Part shown: one piece after another, positions 1 to 10,470 of the stretch | Numbering within the stretch: position 1 is the stretch's first letter | Layout of the letters: each line of letters starts with the position of its first letter | NCBI GenBank assembly: GCA_018398585.1 | Contig: JAGTTD010000008.1 | Span: 27,147,208 to 27,211,207 of the forward strand | Reading direction: 5' to 3' | DNA from: Simmondsia chinensis | Lineage: Eukaryota; Streptophyta; Magnoliopsida; Caryophyllales; Simmondsiaceae | Length of the DNA: 64,000 nucleotides | Translations under genes and position numbers: made by a program | The notes under the pieces: generated by a model | Databases searched by the model: none | What the model saw: the letters and a program-made list of their open reading frames with translations, nothing else | Told to the model about the DNA's origin: nothing

Positions 1-1044
1 ATGGAGTTTGTGTTTCTTTACCTGTTGAGACTCATGCCCTTGTATCAACAGCACGGTGGCCACGTTGTATTCCTCCTTCTTATGACATAGGTATTGCAGC
101 TTCATTCCAGTAAGGAGCTTTAGCGTACCAGTGTCCTTTATCCTAGTTAGCTTAATAGTTTTCCCATCCTTGATAAAGCTACGTTTCAGCTAGTTAAAGT
201 CCAAGGACACATGGCTAAATTGTTTCATCCAATCCACCCCCTGCAACATATCACAGCCTCCTTTTTTCATTAGTCTAATGTGGTAAGAGAAGCAGTAGCT
301 CTGCATCTGCCAACTAGCCATGCATTGCTGTCTGCTAAGCATTGTTTGGCCATTGGCCATGGTAATGCCAAGGGAGGATGTATCCTCCAATGTGAACCCT
401 TCCTCTCTAGCAAAACTCGGGTCCAAGAAACTGTGGGTACGCTGACTGTCAATCAGGATAATGATTGTTCGCTTGTGCATATGCCCAAGGATCTCAGAAG
501 TGCTGGAGAAAGCATTCCCAGTAAATGCGTGTACATATATTTCCTCTGCTTTTTCATAACAGGTGTCTATAACTTATTCTTCACTTGTCCCTGAGTCAGA
601 AGAACGCTCTGATTCAGGACATGGGTCAAAAAACTCAGCTGCTTCTAAGCTATGGAGGGTCTGATTTTCACACTTGTGACCCGGATAGTACCTTTGTTTC
701 ATTTGTAGCGCATACCAGAATTGCAAGGGGATTGGTACTTGGTCCAGTGGGAGGGCTATTTTTGGTTTGTTTAGGTGTTTCTCTGTTACCTCACTATAGA
801 TGAAAATGAGTTTGTCTTTAAGAGGCTTTTGGCTTTTGTAGAGTGGTTTCAGATGATTGTGAGAGAAGTTTTGCTTTAGTGTAAAGTGTCGGAGTGGGAT
901 TTGGGTTTAAGGTCCTGGACCAGCTGTTGTATTTCTGCTTCCAGCCCATAGATGTAAGAGGACAAGAAATAGCTCTTGCTAAATGAACTGTTTGTGGATA
1001 ACATGTGAGACCTCAATTCTTCAAACTGCTCCTGATAATCCTCT
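1..1044 (-). pseudogene. gag-protease fragment of a Reina-like chromovirus (copy A)
   Basis: This stretch aligns, with many small differences, to 4,010-4,995 of the neighbouring element on the same strand, so it is a second copy of the gag C-terminal half and the start of the protease. The longest open piece (480-190) reads IIILIDSQRTHSFLD, where the neighbour reads IIILIDNGSTRSFLD. The residues after the catalytic Asp of the retropepsin motif are therefore changed and the protease would be dead. The alignment stops near 1,044, inside gag; the other end runs out of the window. It is not functional and is recognised mainly through its sister copy. Confidence 0.8.
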
Positions 1045-1202
1045 AAGTACAATATTTGAACACTTTATACTAGTTATACCAATCTTAACAACCTAACCAC
1101 ATCATTAACGACCTCTTACAATACTAACCACTTACCAATCATACAATCATCAACAATATATTTTTACATGTAATTTCTTACAATATGTTCAAGAACATTA
1201 TA
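1045..1202. other. unassigned AT-rich junction, possibly 3' UTR or LTR edge of copy B
   Basis: This short stretch lies between the end of the chromodomain frame of copy B and the gag fragment of copy A. It has no coding signal. By position it should be the 3' untranslated region or LTR start of copy B, but I could not match it to the 5' LTR piece at 5,632-6,060, so the assignment is only positional. Confidence 0.3.
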
Positions 1203-1512
1203 TTAGCTACTCCTCAACCAATCCTTGACCTCAAGGATGGGCAGCAAAGTCTGAAAATTGAGTTTGGATGGCAGTGAAGTCCTCCCAAGTAGCTTCAGAT
1301 TCATCCGGATTGGTCCATTTAATCAGCCATTGTGACACTGATGTGTTGTGCCTCTCAACTATCATTCTTACAAGAACTTTTTTAGGGGCTATCTTCAAAT
1401 CACCTTGAAGGGATACTTGTGGCAGCTGGGGAGTGACCATAACCTGATTTCCAAGCTTCCTCTTTAGCTGAGAAGCATGAAAAACTAGGTGAATGAGACA
1501 CCCAGCAGGCAT
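1203..1512 (-). pseudogene. integrase C-terminus with chromodomain (copy B)
   Basis: The frame 1512-1231 reads WLIKWTNPDESEATWEDF followed by a Phe-rich tail, the signature of a retrotransposon chromodomain (aromatic W and W/F cage positions, EATWE core). In chromoviruses this module directs integration through histone-mark binding. The frame stops at 1,231. A shift of frame just beyond reads LEVKDW, which resembles the usual continuation, so the stop is probably caused by a small indel. Confidence 0.8.
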
Positions 1513-1529
1513 GAGTAGCTTCTAAGCTG

Positions 1530-2530
1530 CTTGTCCTATCTTCTGCAAGAACAAGTAAGGGCCATAGTACTTGGAGAACAACTTGAGATGTCTTCTAATG
1601 GCAGTGGAAGCCTGCCTATACGGCTATAGCTTCAGGTACACCCATTCTCCAGGTTGCAGCAACCTTTTGGATATGTTTTTGTCGGCAAACCATTTCATCC
1701 TCGATTGTGCTTATACCAAGTGATGTCTCAGCTGTTGTAAGGTGGAATGGCTCTCAGCAAACCAATCTCCAACAGAGGCTACTGAATCAGTGACCCAAGA
1801 AGGTTGTCCTGGTGAAGTGAGGGTGGCTCATGCCCATATGGAGCCTGGAAAGGGGATAGCTTGAGGCTGCAGTGATAGTTGGTATTATACCATATTTCAG
1901 CAAGTGACAGCCACATATTCCAATGCTTGGGTTTATCCAAGTAAAAGCATATGTGATGTGTTTCCAAGCATTGATTCACCCTCTCAGAATGACCATCTGA
2001 TTAAGGGTGGTAAGATGTGCTCATGTCAAGGGAGCTTCCCAAAAGCTTGAAGAACTATTGCCAAAAATTACTAAGGAAAACTTTGTCTCTGTCCAAGACT
2101 CTACTTTTAGGCAATCCATGAAGCTTATGGACATAGTTCATGAAAGGCCTTGCAACATGTGTAGCAGTAAAGGGATGAGTGAGAGGAATAAAGTAAGAGT
2201 ATTTCATAAATCTATGCACCACCACAAAGATGGTGTCCTTACCTTCCGAGAGAGGTAAAGCCTCTATGAAATCCATAGCAATGTGTGTCCAACATTGCTT
2301 AGGGAACTCTACCAGGGTAACCCATATGTTTTGATTTACTCCTCTAACATATGTTACATTCAGCTACTGCCTTGAACACATCAGCTTTAATTTGTGGCCA
2401 GAAAAAGAGTTTCTTCAATCTCTGGTGTGTAGCCTGCATACCTGAATGGCCTCCAATAGGAGAAGAATAAATTAAAGTAATAAGCTGTGCCTGAGGTTAT
2501 TGCCTTGGCCCACATATAGCCTGCCATTAA
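1530..2530 (-). pseudogene. integrase core (copy B), broken
   Basis: Two fragments belong together. 2276-2055 starts MDFIEALPLSEGKDTI and continues through the HPFTA and KLHG blocks to DRDKVFLSNFW, covering the first and second catalytic Asp region of the DDE integrase. 1979-1779 contains NQCLETH and WYNTNYH-type blocks ending in PFQAPYGHEPPSL, which covers the catalytic Glu region and beyond. The frame is interrupted between them by stops and shifts. The zinc-binding N-terminus around 2,300-2,450 is only partly readable. Confidence 0.8.
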
Positions 2531-3800
2531 ATCACAGCACCCCATTTCTGAGGCAATAGCCAGGGTGGCTATCAGGTGCCAACATCAATTCAGGAAGCAA
2601 TTTGGTACAATGCTTATCATTTTCAAAGCTTCCAGTGATCTCATCCACCCAAGTCAGGTGAACAGCAGAGGCTGCAAGTACATGGCAGGACCCTTCACTT
2701 CTTCTGGATAAGGCATCTGCCACCTTATTCTCCTTGCCTTTCTTGTAATAAATTTTGTAGTCTAAACTCAGGAGTTTAGACATGCCTTTTTTCTGAATTG
2801 TAGTGGTTATACTTTGTTCTAGTAAGTGTTTAAGAGACTGATGGTCAGTCTTAATCACAAAACACCCAACTTCCAAATAATGTCTCCATTTAGAGACTGC
2901 CAATAATATGGCCAGAAATTCTTTTCATATACTGATAGGCCTATACTTTTGGGCCCGAAGGCCTTGCTAAAGAAAGCAATAGGCTTCTCTTGCTACATTA
3001 ATACTGCTCCCATCCCTTTGTCACTAGCATCAGCTTCTAGGACGAAGGGTAAAGTGAAATCAGGCAAGGATAAGACTGGAGCTTCAAACATAGCTCTTTT
3101 TTGTAACTGAAAAGCTGTTTCAGCCTCTGCAGTCTAGAAAAACCCAGTTTTCTAGAGCTGGCCAGTCAAGGGTCTGGTAATAGTACCATAATTTCTCACA
3201 AATTTTCAGTAATAACATGTGAGGTCCAAAAAGGACCTTAGCTCTTTGACATTTTGAGGTCTAGGCCATGAAACCATGGCTTCAACCTTAGTGGGATCAG
3301 TGGCCCAGATATTCAATATGTGTTTGGGCAAAGCTACATTTACTTCTTTTGGCAAATAGGCTATGCTTTCTAAGCCACTGCAACACCTTTTCCAGATGTG
3401 TAACATGGGAGGTCAAGGAAGTTCTATACACTAATATCTCATCCAAAAATACTAGTACACATTTCCTCAAGTAGGGAGCAAATACATTAAAGCCTAAAAG
3501 GTTGCTGGTGCATTGGTTAGGCCAAAGGGCATAACCTTAAATTCGTAGTGACTGTGATGGGTCCTAAATGCTGTCTTTGGTATGTCAGCCTCATGTACCC
3601 GTACTTGGAAATATCTAGCTCTAAGATCCAGCTTAGAAAATACCGTTGTCCCATTAAGCTCATCTAACAGATCATCTATATGTGGAGTAGGAAACCTATT
3701 CTTGATAGTATTGTCATTAAGATGCCTGTAGTCTACATAAAAATGCATACTTCCATCTTTTTTCTTTACCAAAAGTACAGGAGAAGCAAAGGGAGAGTAG
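2531..3800 (-). pseudogene. reverse transcriptase and RNase H (copy B), broken
   Basis: 3772-3494 carries the N-terminal RT blocks ([32 protein letters not shown]). 3406-3206 contains the connection region with WPRPQNVKELRSFL. 2903-2532 is RNase H: TDHQSLKHLLEQ, YKKGKENKVADALSRR. The YxDD region around 3,420-3,490 reads through a disrupted frame. Stops separate all three pieces, so no active polymerase can be made. Confidence 0.85.
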
Positions 3801-4249
3801 CTTGGCTAAATAATTGAAGTCTCCAACATTACCCTAACTTACTTTTCTATCTCATTCTTCTGCAAGTAGAGGTATCTATAGGGCCCGATATTAACAGGCT
3901 TAGCATCAATCTTCAAGGGTACGTGATGGTCATGAGACCTTCGGGGAGGTAGAGTCTTTGGCGCTTGAAATACATCGTCATACTCAGCTAATAATGAGAC
4001 AGAGGAGGGAGATTTTGTTTATGTTACCTGTTGAGGCTCATGCCCTTGTATCAATAGCAAGGTCGCCACATAGTGTTCCTCTTCTTCTGACATAGGTTCT
4101 GCAGCTTCTGGCCAGTAAGGAGCTTCAGTGTACCAGTCTCCTTTATCCCAGTCGGCTTAACAGATTTCCCATCCTTGATAAAGTCCAAGGACATAAGGCT
4201 AAATTTTTTCATCCAGTCCACCCCAGCAACATATCACAGCCTCCTATTT

Positions 4250-5603
4250 TCATTAGTCTAATGCAGTAAGAGAAGCTGTAGCTCTGCATCTACCAACTAG
4301 CCAAGCATTGCTGTCTGCTAAGCATTGTTTGGCCATTGGCCACGGTAATGCCAAGGAAGGATGTATCCTCCAATGTGAACCCTGCCTCTCTAGCCAACCT
4401 CGGGTCCAAGAAACTGCGGGTACTCCCATTGTCAATCAAGATAATGATAGTGCTGGAGGAAGCATTCCCAGTCAATGAGTGTACATAGATTTTCTCAGCT
4501 TCTTCACCGCAGGTGTCTATAACTTGTTCTTCACTTGTCCTCGAGTCAGAAGAATGCTCTGAATCAAGATCTGGGTTAAGAAACTCAACTGCTTCTAAGC
4601 TATAGAGGGTCTGATTGTCACACTTGTGACCCGGATAGTACCTCTTGTTACATTTGTAGCATAGACCAGGATTGCGAGGGGATTGGTACTTAGTCCAGTG
4701 GGAGGGCTGTTTTTTATTTGTTTGGGTGTTTCCGTGTTGGCTTATTATAGATGAAACTGAGTTTGTTTTTAAGAGCCTTTTGGCTTTTTGTAGTGCAGTT
4801 TCAGATGATTGTGAGAGAAGTTTGGATTTAGCTTGAGCGTCGGAGAGGGATTTGGGTTTAAGGGCCTGGACCAGTGGTTGTATTTCTACTTCTAACCCAG
4901 AGATGTAAGCGGACAAGAAATAACTCTCACTAAATGAACTATTTGTGGATAACATGTGAGACCTCAATTCTTCAAACTGTTCTTGATACTCCTGAATTGA
5001 CCCGGTTTGCTTCAGCTTGTTAAACCGACTCACCAAATCAACCTCACTGCTATCTTCAAATCTAATGTAGAGTTCCTTATAAAACTCATTCCAATCGATC
5101 CTGCCTTTATCTGCAGTAAGTCCTCGGAGCCAAACATCGGTTTTATCATCAAGATACACAGCTGTCATCCCCAACTTTTGGGATTCTTCTACTTGGTAGA
5201 ACAAATAGCACCTCTGACAGCGTCTGACCCAACTTCTAGGATTTGCTCTTGTACAGTGGGGAAAGTCTATCTTCGGCTTGGGTTGGGACCCCGGAGCACT
5301 AACTATCTTTTCAGACCCACCAATGTCCAAATTTTCTAGACATGCACCCAAGATCGGAGGTTTTCCGGCATTGGCTTTGCCTATATGTGCCTTGGACTCC
5401 TGCAATCAAACTTCTGCCTCTTAAGTCTTCGTGGAGCTTGTTGCATGCAAAGAATTTGACACCAATTGTTGCATAAGGACTAACATATGCGAGCTATTTT
5501 GCTGAATGACCCCAAGAAGTTGATGATGCTGTTTCTTGGCTGCCTATTGTAACTCCATCATCTTCTGGATGAGGCCTTGCATCTAACCCTTGATATCTGC
5601 CAT
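4250..5603 (-). pseudogene. gag and protease (copy B), nearly open
   Basis: The ATG at 5,603 opens with MADIK followed by a TAG, and two more stops follow before a 371-codon open stretch (5405-4290). That stretch has the retrotransposon gag domain (WLRGL, FEDSSEVDLVSRFNKLKQ and the QEQFEELR block), a CCHC zinc knuckle CYKCNKRYYPGHKC near its two-thirds point, and a retropepsin-like LIDNGSTRSFLD near the end. At least two of the early stops are TAG in a glutamine-rich context, consistent with C-to-T change of CAG. Confidence 0.85.
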
Positions 5604-5620
5604 TGTTGGTCTTCGTTTTC

Positions 5621-5631
5621 CTCGATATCAA
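5621..5631 (-). other. degenerate primer-binding site (copy B)
   Basis: On the minus strand this reads TTGATATCGAG just downstream of a TG...CA-type LTR end. It resembles the initiator-Met tRNA primer site TGGTATCAGAG used by many plant Ty3/gypsy elements, with a G-to-A change and a lost base. It sits 18 bases before the gag ATG. Confidence 0.45.
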
Positions 5632-6060
5632 TGTTTAGTTAGAGTAGAAAAAGGCTTAAATCAAGAAACTTGAAACTGTAAAAGTTCATTTCAAAATATT
5701 CCTTCAGTTTCGAAAACAATAAATAGTATAAATAGAAAATGAGACCAAACAGACAGTCAATTTTTAACACAATATAATATAGAATCGTTTTGTTAAAATT
5801 GAATCGGAAAAAAAGACAAAATTTTGACATATGGGTAGTATAAGAAGATACAATAAGGAGAACAGTGAAGGGCTTGTTGTGGTGCTGTATCCAAAATTTT
5901 CTGTCTTGATTTCGCGGCGGAGGTTTAGAGTGGAGCGGAGGAATTTTCTTGGGCCCTATTTATATTCATTGTAAGGGTTTTTGCAGCCTCTAACATGTAA
6001 GTTCGTATGTTTCCTTCCAGATAATGAAAGTTTTCTATCTCCCCCCATTGCTTTTGTCTT
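5632..6060 (-). repeat. 5' LTR piece of copy B with TATA box
   Basis: The LTR inner edge is placed at 5,632 (plus-strand TGTTTAG), next to the primer site. A minus-strand TATA box (GAATATAAATA, about 5,957-5,966) lies about 350 bases upstream of gag, as expected for a U3-R boundary. The outer edge is not defined: no matching 3' LTR was found, so the right boundary is a guess. Confidence 0.45.
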
Positions 6061-6289
6061 CATTTGAAGGGTTTCAATATAAACCATTGTGTCAATGATT
6101 CTCTTTCACTCTACTCTTCTCATTTTGGTTCGGATTTGGCTTTGGGTATCTAGAATCCAATTTTTGAGTATTTTTCCTAACAACTTGAAAAATGAAAGAT
6201 CATTCTAATGAAAAGTTACGATGACAAAGCTTGAAATGAGCTTTTGAATTTTCAAGAAGCCTATGATCAACACCCTTAGAGTTGCTGTT
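6061..6289. other. unassigned spacer
   Basis: No gene, repeat or transposon signature was recognised between the chromovirus LTR piece and the LINE RNase H fragment. Confidence 0.4.
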
Positions 6290-7657
6290 GGTGTTGTCTT
6301 TAAACAGCCCCGTTGGTGCCATCCTCCTTATGAGTACTTTAAGATTAACGTTGATGTTGCTTTTGATGTCAGGTCTCTTCGAGGTGTTATGGCTTTGGTG
6401 GTGTTTATATTATAATTGAATAGCTTGCTACCATAGATAGGCAAATAAGTTATACGAGCAATTATTGTATAAAATCAGATAGCAATAAACTCTAAGAATT
6501 AAAGGTTATGCCTATATTAGGTTATGCTCCCGGTACTTACTCCCCAAGAACACACCTAGTAGTCACAAGCTCGGTGCTTTAAGTATAATGAGTAGGTAAT
6601 TACTATGTAAAGGCCAAGTACTAATAAACTAGACTTTAATCAGAAAATTGAATCCCAAAGAGCCAAATAAATCGATTATCACCAAATGGTGACATGTGTC
6701 ACCCTCACTTTTATCCCACCTCCTCCCCCTTACGTGTCAAGAGGGGAAGGATGGTAAAGAAGAATAAAAGGAGGTGGCAATGAAGGGAGATGACCATCTC
6801 TCTCCCTCACGCATCCTCCTTTAACACCACCTCTTCGAAACAATATTTGTTCAAGTTTCTTGCTCATCTTAACCTAAGTATTTTATCAGCCTATTCGTCC
6901 TACTAGCCCTTTTTATCATATCCTCTTAGGGCGTCAACTAAGTATTTTGATGATCCTGTTAATTTGTTGACTTTTCATTATTATATTTATTTATTACCTA
7001 CCTTTATTATTATTTTATGGGATTCATGTTGACTTGAGAATCGAAGGGGTCCCCCATGGGTTATCCCATGGGCCCTTTTAATCATTTGTTTGGTCTTTTT
7101 CAAGAAATATCAAGTCAGGCGTATGGTTAGAGCTTACGTTCAGGTCATCCTAACAAACCCCACCTCAGACCTAACTCGAATATGATGAATAAGCACACCA
7201 ATTAAATTCATCGTGAAAAGGTGGCTAGGGGCCTTTAAGGATTTCTTGTGGCTGGTTGGTGTGGGTCGGTGTTCACATCTTCTCTTGCTGTGGCCAAGGC
7301 TCATTCTTGGAGAGCAACCATGATCTTTGCATGTCTTTCTAATTGGAATGATGTCCTTTTTTATACTGATTGTAAAATTTTTATTAATGCTTTAAGTAGC
7401 TCATTGGGCTATGACATGATTATTGGGCTATTATTAGCGATAATATGTATTCTCTTGCCAATTTTGAAAAAGCTCACTTTATTTGGACTCCTAGATTAGT
7501 AAACTTGGTTGCTCATCTTGTGAAGAAAAAAACAACATTTTCTTGATCAATGTATTCAAATGTGGTGGGCAGACGCCCCATATGATATTATAAAGTGTCT
7601 GGAGTAGGATCATGTTATCTCAATGTAGTTGCCTTCAAGCTTTGCTCATTCCGAAAA
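6290..7657 (+). pseudogene. LINE RNase H-like fragment, split by an insertion
   Basis: 6,310-6,404 reads W-P-Y-KINVDVAF and then G-VMALVV, the start of the RNase H-like domain that ends many plant L1-type LINE proteins. The domain resumes at about 7,231 with VAGWCG, AKAHSWRATM, DCKIF and then TPRLVNLVAHLVKK (7,488-7,530), its expected C-terminal part. The two halves compare well with the LINE at 56,400-56,900. The intervening 0.8 kb is foreign. T1 is inserted at the right end, at 7,658-7,662. Confidence 0.75.
6405..7230. mobile_element. unidentified insertion inside the LINE RNase H fragment
   Basis: About 0.8 kb separates the two halves of one RNase H domain. It has no long reading frame. 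It contains pyrimidine-rich CTCTCTCCCTC-type sequence and a short inverted CCCATGGG repeat near 7,050-7,075. A solo LTR or a small non-autonomous element would fit, but no clear terminal repeat or target duplication was found. Confidence 0.4.
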
Positions 7658-7662
7658 ACTAT
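7658..7662. repeat. left target-site duplication of T1 (ACTAT)
   Basis: ACTAT here is repeated at 31,469-31,473 just outside the other LTR of T1. Four extra bases (ATTT) lie between this site and the TG of the left LTR, so the terminus may have been trimmed or extended at integration. A 5-bp duplication is standard for Ty3/gypsy elements. Confidence 0.55.
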
Positions 7663-7666
7663 ATTT

Positions 7667-9048
7667 TGTTTGCTTTATTTATCTGTTAAGTGTGTGGATG
7701 TGGTCGCCGTAAATGCATATTCAAACAAATGTGTAAAAGGGACTCATCGTGACTAGGGATTGAGTCTAAATTTCGGACCGCACATCTTTGACCTCAACCA
7801 CTCACATTCTCAGAGAAAAGGGGTAATGCTTTTGCTGTATCCTACTTCGTTTGTTAACCACGTGGATTCTGCTTATGCTCCAATTAAGGAGACTTTTATA
7901 TTTTTTGTGGATTTTTTAATATATAAGATGGCAGAAAATTAACGAGACATAGACCAAACTCAAGTGGCAATTGCAGTGACAGAGTAGGGTCCACAGAAAC
8001 TTTGCTTCATACACTTAAAGTTCAGGAATTGGGGTGGCGACAAACTCAAGAGCTCAGATGTCCACTTTAAGCCCAAGTCAAATAGATTTTTAAGCTTGGC
8101 ATCCTTGACTTATAATAATTTGAATGAGTTAGAGTCTGACAATATTTAGGTGGAGCAAATCGCATTTGCATCATGGTTGAGGACCCACGCAATCAAGGTC
8201 AAGATTTGGCCGTCAAATCCCTTAAACAATGGCGCAAACCTAAGTTTACCTGACTTATTAAGTAGTGACAATAGTGCTGAGAGCAATGCAATCAAGGTCA
8301 AGCCTTGGCCCGTCAAACCCTTAAACTCAAGCCTCAATTCTCAAATCATCAATTTTGGGAACATATTAAAACAAAGAGTTCATACCTAAAACCTAAAGAA
8401 CCGTATTACTCTAATGGAAGCAAGTATAGCAAGATCTACACTAAACTAAACTAAGTTAAGTTACTCTACTCTTAGGTAAAAAACAAATATGCTGTAAAGA
8501 AACCTAAAGAAGTTTAAATGAGTGGTGTCGGATACTTTACAGCTACAATAGTGTCTCTTATTTATAGAAAAAGGAAATAATTGTTGTTCCCTTATTCTGC
8601 GGCATTTTCTTCCCATGTTGGCCTGAAAGCTCCTGCGTGAGTGGGAACTGAACATGCCCTGGATTTGGCTAGCTTGAGCGTCTTTATAGAAGTCCACATC
8701 TTCTTTTTCAGCTGGAGTCCCTTTTGGATGTTCCACATTCTGCTGGATAAGCTTGAGGCCCACGCAACTGGAATTGCGCTCCAAGTAACTACCTTGAGTT
8801 TGAAAGCCACCAGTCATGCAGCCTTCTTGGAAGTCCCTTGAGCTCGAGCTCCTTTCAACCCCTCAGCCATCTCAAGCCTCAAGTGGATGATACCCTTATT
8901 AGGGTTTTAAACGTCTAAAGCAGCTGAGTTCAAGATGCCGTTATCTTAACACGTAAAAGCCTTATCTCCCTCGAGGAGAGCCACAAGTAACAAGCCCATG
9001 GCGCTTTGATGAAAACAACGTCATCCCAACTCCCTCCAGTTTGGAACA
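7667..9048 (-). repeat. T1 3' LTR
   Basis: This sequence is repeated along most of its length at 30,189-31,468 and, more distantly, at 53,928-55,250. Shared blocks include GGGACTCA followed by TGAGTCTAA, the ACCTCAACCA region, the GACAGAGTAGG region and CCCTCGAGGAGAGCC near the right end. The plus-strand left end starts TGTTTGC and the right end is placed at AACA (9,048). No purine-rich tract is obvious just inside the right edge, so that boundary may be worn. Confidence 0.85.
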
Positions 9049-10470
9049 TCTGTTTGACAGCACTGTTTTTAGCAAAGCATGGACATTCTTGACCAAGCGG
9101 TATGCTGAATGGGTGGATCAACCAATCCTCCCCTATGAAGAGAAATGTAAGAATCTTCGCATTTATGAAGCTATCAGACTCTCCAAGATCGCTCATTATC
9201 CTATTATGACAGCGCTTACCTGTTGTTAGAACATTTGTTATAAAGCTTTTGTCCTCCTTGAGGGCTTTCTAGGGATTTCCTTAGTGGACATATCGACCTT
9301 AACAGGTCTTTCTCTATGAGGAGAGAAGTTGCCTCTTGCTCCTTTTATTTTTAAAGGGGATGAAACCTTTGCCTTTTCTTTCTGTGACTAATTTGCCTAG
9401 TGGTTATGAGACTTTTGTTAAAGTTTTTGTCACATAATATCTTAACTATGGACGAGGGTCCAAGGAAGAAGAGGTTTGTTTTTAGTTTTTTGAGTTGAAC
9501 AAGTTCTTTTTGCTAACTCCTCTAACACTGTACTTAAGTCTCTTAGAATGGTGGCGATAAACCTGGCCTTGAGCACTGGTGCACTGGCTCTATCACCACT
9601 ATTTTTGGAACAAATGTATGGTGCCTTAAGGATATCATAGTCAAGAACTATGTTTTCTAGCTAGGAGGACCCTTCTGGTTGGTCCAAGTATGGGTCCAAG
9701 CTTATTTGCCTGAGCTCTGCCACAGAGGCCCCTTTGTCTCTAGAGATGAGGAGGTGACCTATTATGGAGAGCAATTTGCTCGAAGGGAGGTACTTTTATC
9801 CCCGGATGGTCTTTTGACCAATGCCTTAAGAAGCTTATGTCTCTTTGAGATAGGTTAGGGATCTAATAGACTCCCTTCAGAGAGGAAACTTGGTCTTCGT
9901 TGGTTCAGGAAACTGGACCTCTATTATTATGTCTCTGTAGCCATCAATGCTCAGATCTGGAAGGTAATCCTGTGCTCTCAAGATCTCTTTTTCTATCACC
10001 AGACTCACCCTGGCGTAGAGACTTATAGGCCCGTGTTGTTTGCTAGGCAGTTTGGGCTGGTCCAAGACATTCCTTTTGGCAAGTCTGAGGACCAAGAACC
10101 TATGGTGCGCTAAGAGGATCTTTATTAGCTCTCTAAATACAAAGAGCTTTATCAGTCCAACCTCGAGGTTAAGTCAACCTACGAGTACCTTGTTGCTTGC
10201 AGGTATGCCCCATGTGCCACACCTTGTTTTATAGCTTGGTTCCATACCTATTGGTCCTCTTTAGAGGCCATAGGTGTCAAGCAGTGTTTTACGCTTTCCC
10301 TTGAGCTTAAAGGTCCCAGCTTGAGAGGAGCCCATCTAATCAGAATAAGAAAGACCCCAAAGAAAGCATTATCAGGTGAACAACTATCCTTGAAGCAGGC
10401 TTCAGTTTTGTCTTTCAGATGGCTTGAACAAAGACTCATTTTTATTCTTTTCTTATAGCCTCAGCTACTC
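9041..10470 (+). pseudogene. antisense plant-mobile-domain (PMD) reading frame in T1
   Basis: On the strand opposite to gag-pol, between integrase and the 3' LTR, a broken frame reads like a plant mobile domain / aminotransferase-like protein. 9,041-9,226 gives SKAWTFLTKRYAEWVDQP. About 9,230-9,400 gives LLEGFLGISLVDISTLTGL and PFIFKGDETFAF. About 9,550-9,620 gives LALSTGALALSPLFLEQMYG, and 9,670-9,770 gives GPFWLVQVWVQAYLPEL then YYGEQFARREV. These blocks are in the order seen in PMD proteins. Stops and shifts are frequent. Extra antisense frames near the 3' LTR are known from plant Tat elements; the PMD assignment here is from motif reading only. Confidence 0.6.

Larger units (their letters stand above)
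1203..6060 (-). mobile_element. Reina-like Ty3/gypsy chromovirus (copy B), degenerate
   Basis: Reading right to left, the element has a leader or LTR piece with a TATA box, a PBS-like site, gag with a zinc knuckle, protease, RT, RNase H, integrase and a chromodomain: the standard order of a plant chromovirus with a gag-pol polyprotein. Sequence style (short gag, RT block with [16 protein letters not shown]-terminal chromodomain) fits the Reina clade best, but clade assignment is by eye. Every domain carries frameshifts or stops, many of them TAG or TAA where CAG or CAA is expected. It cannot be autonomous. Left and right ends are approximate. Confidence 0.85.

Noticed and set aside
8146..9196. 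Several frames of 60-118 codons on both strands (for example 8,461-8,817)
   Set aside because: They lie inside the T1 3' LTR and have no domain or family support.
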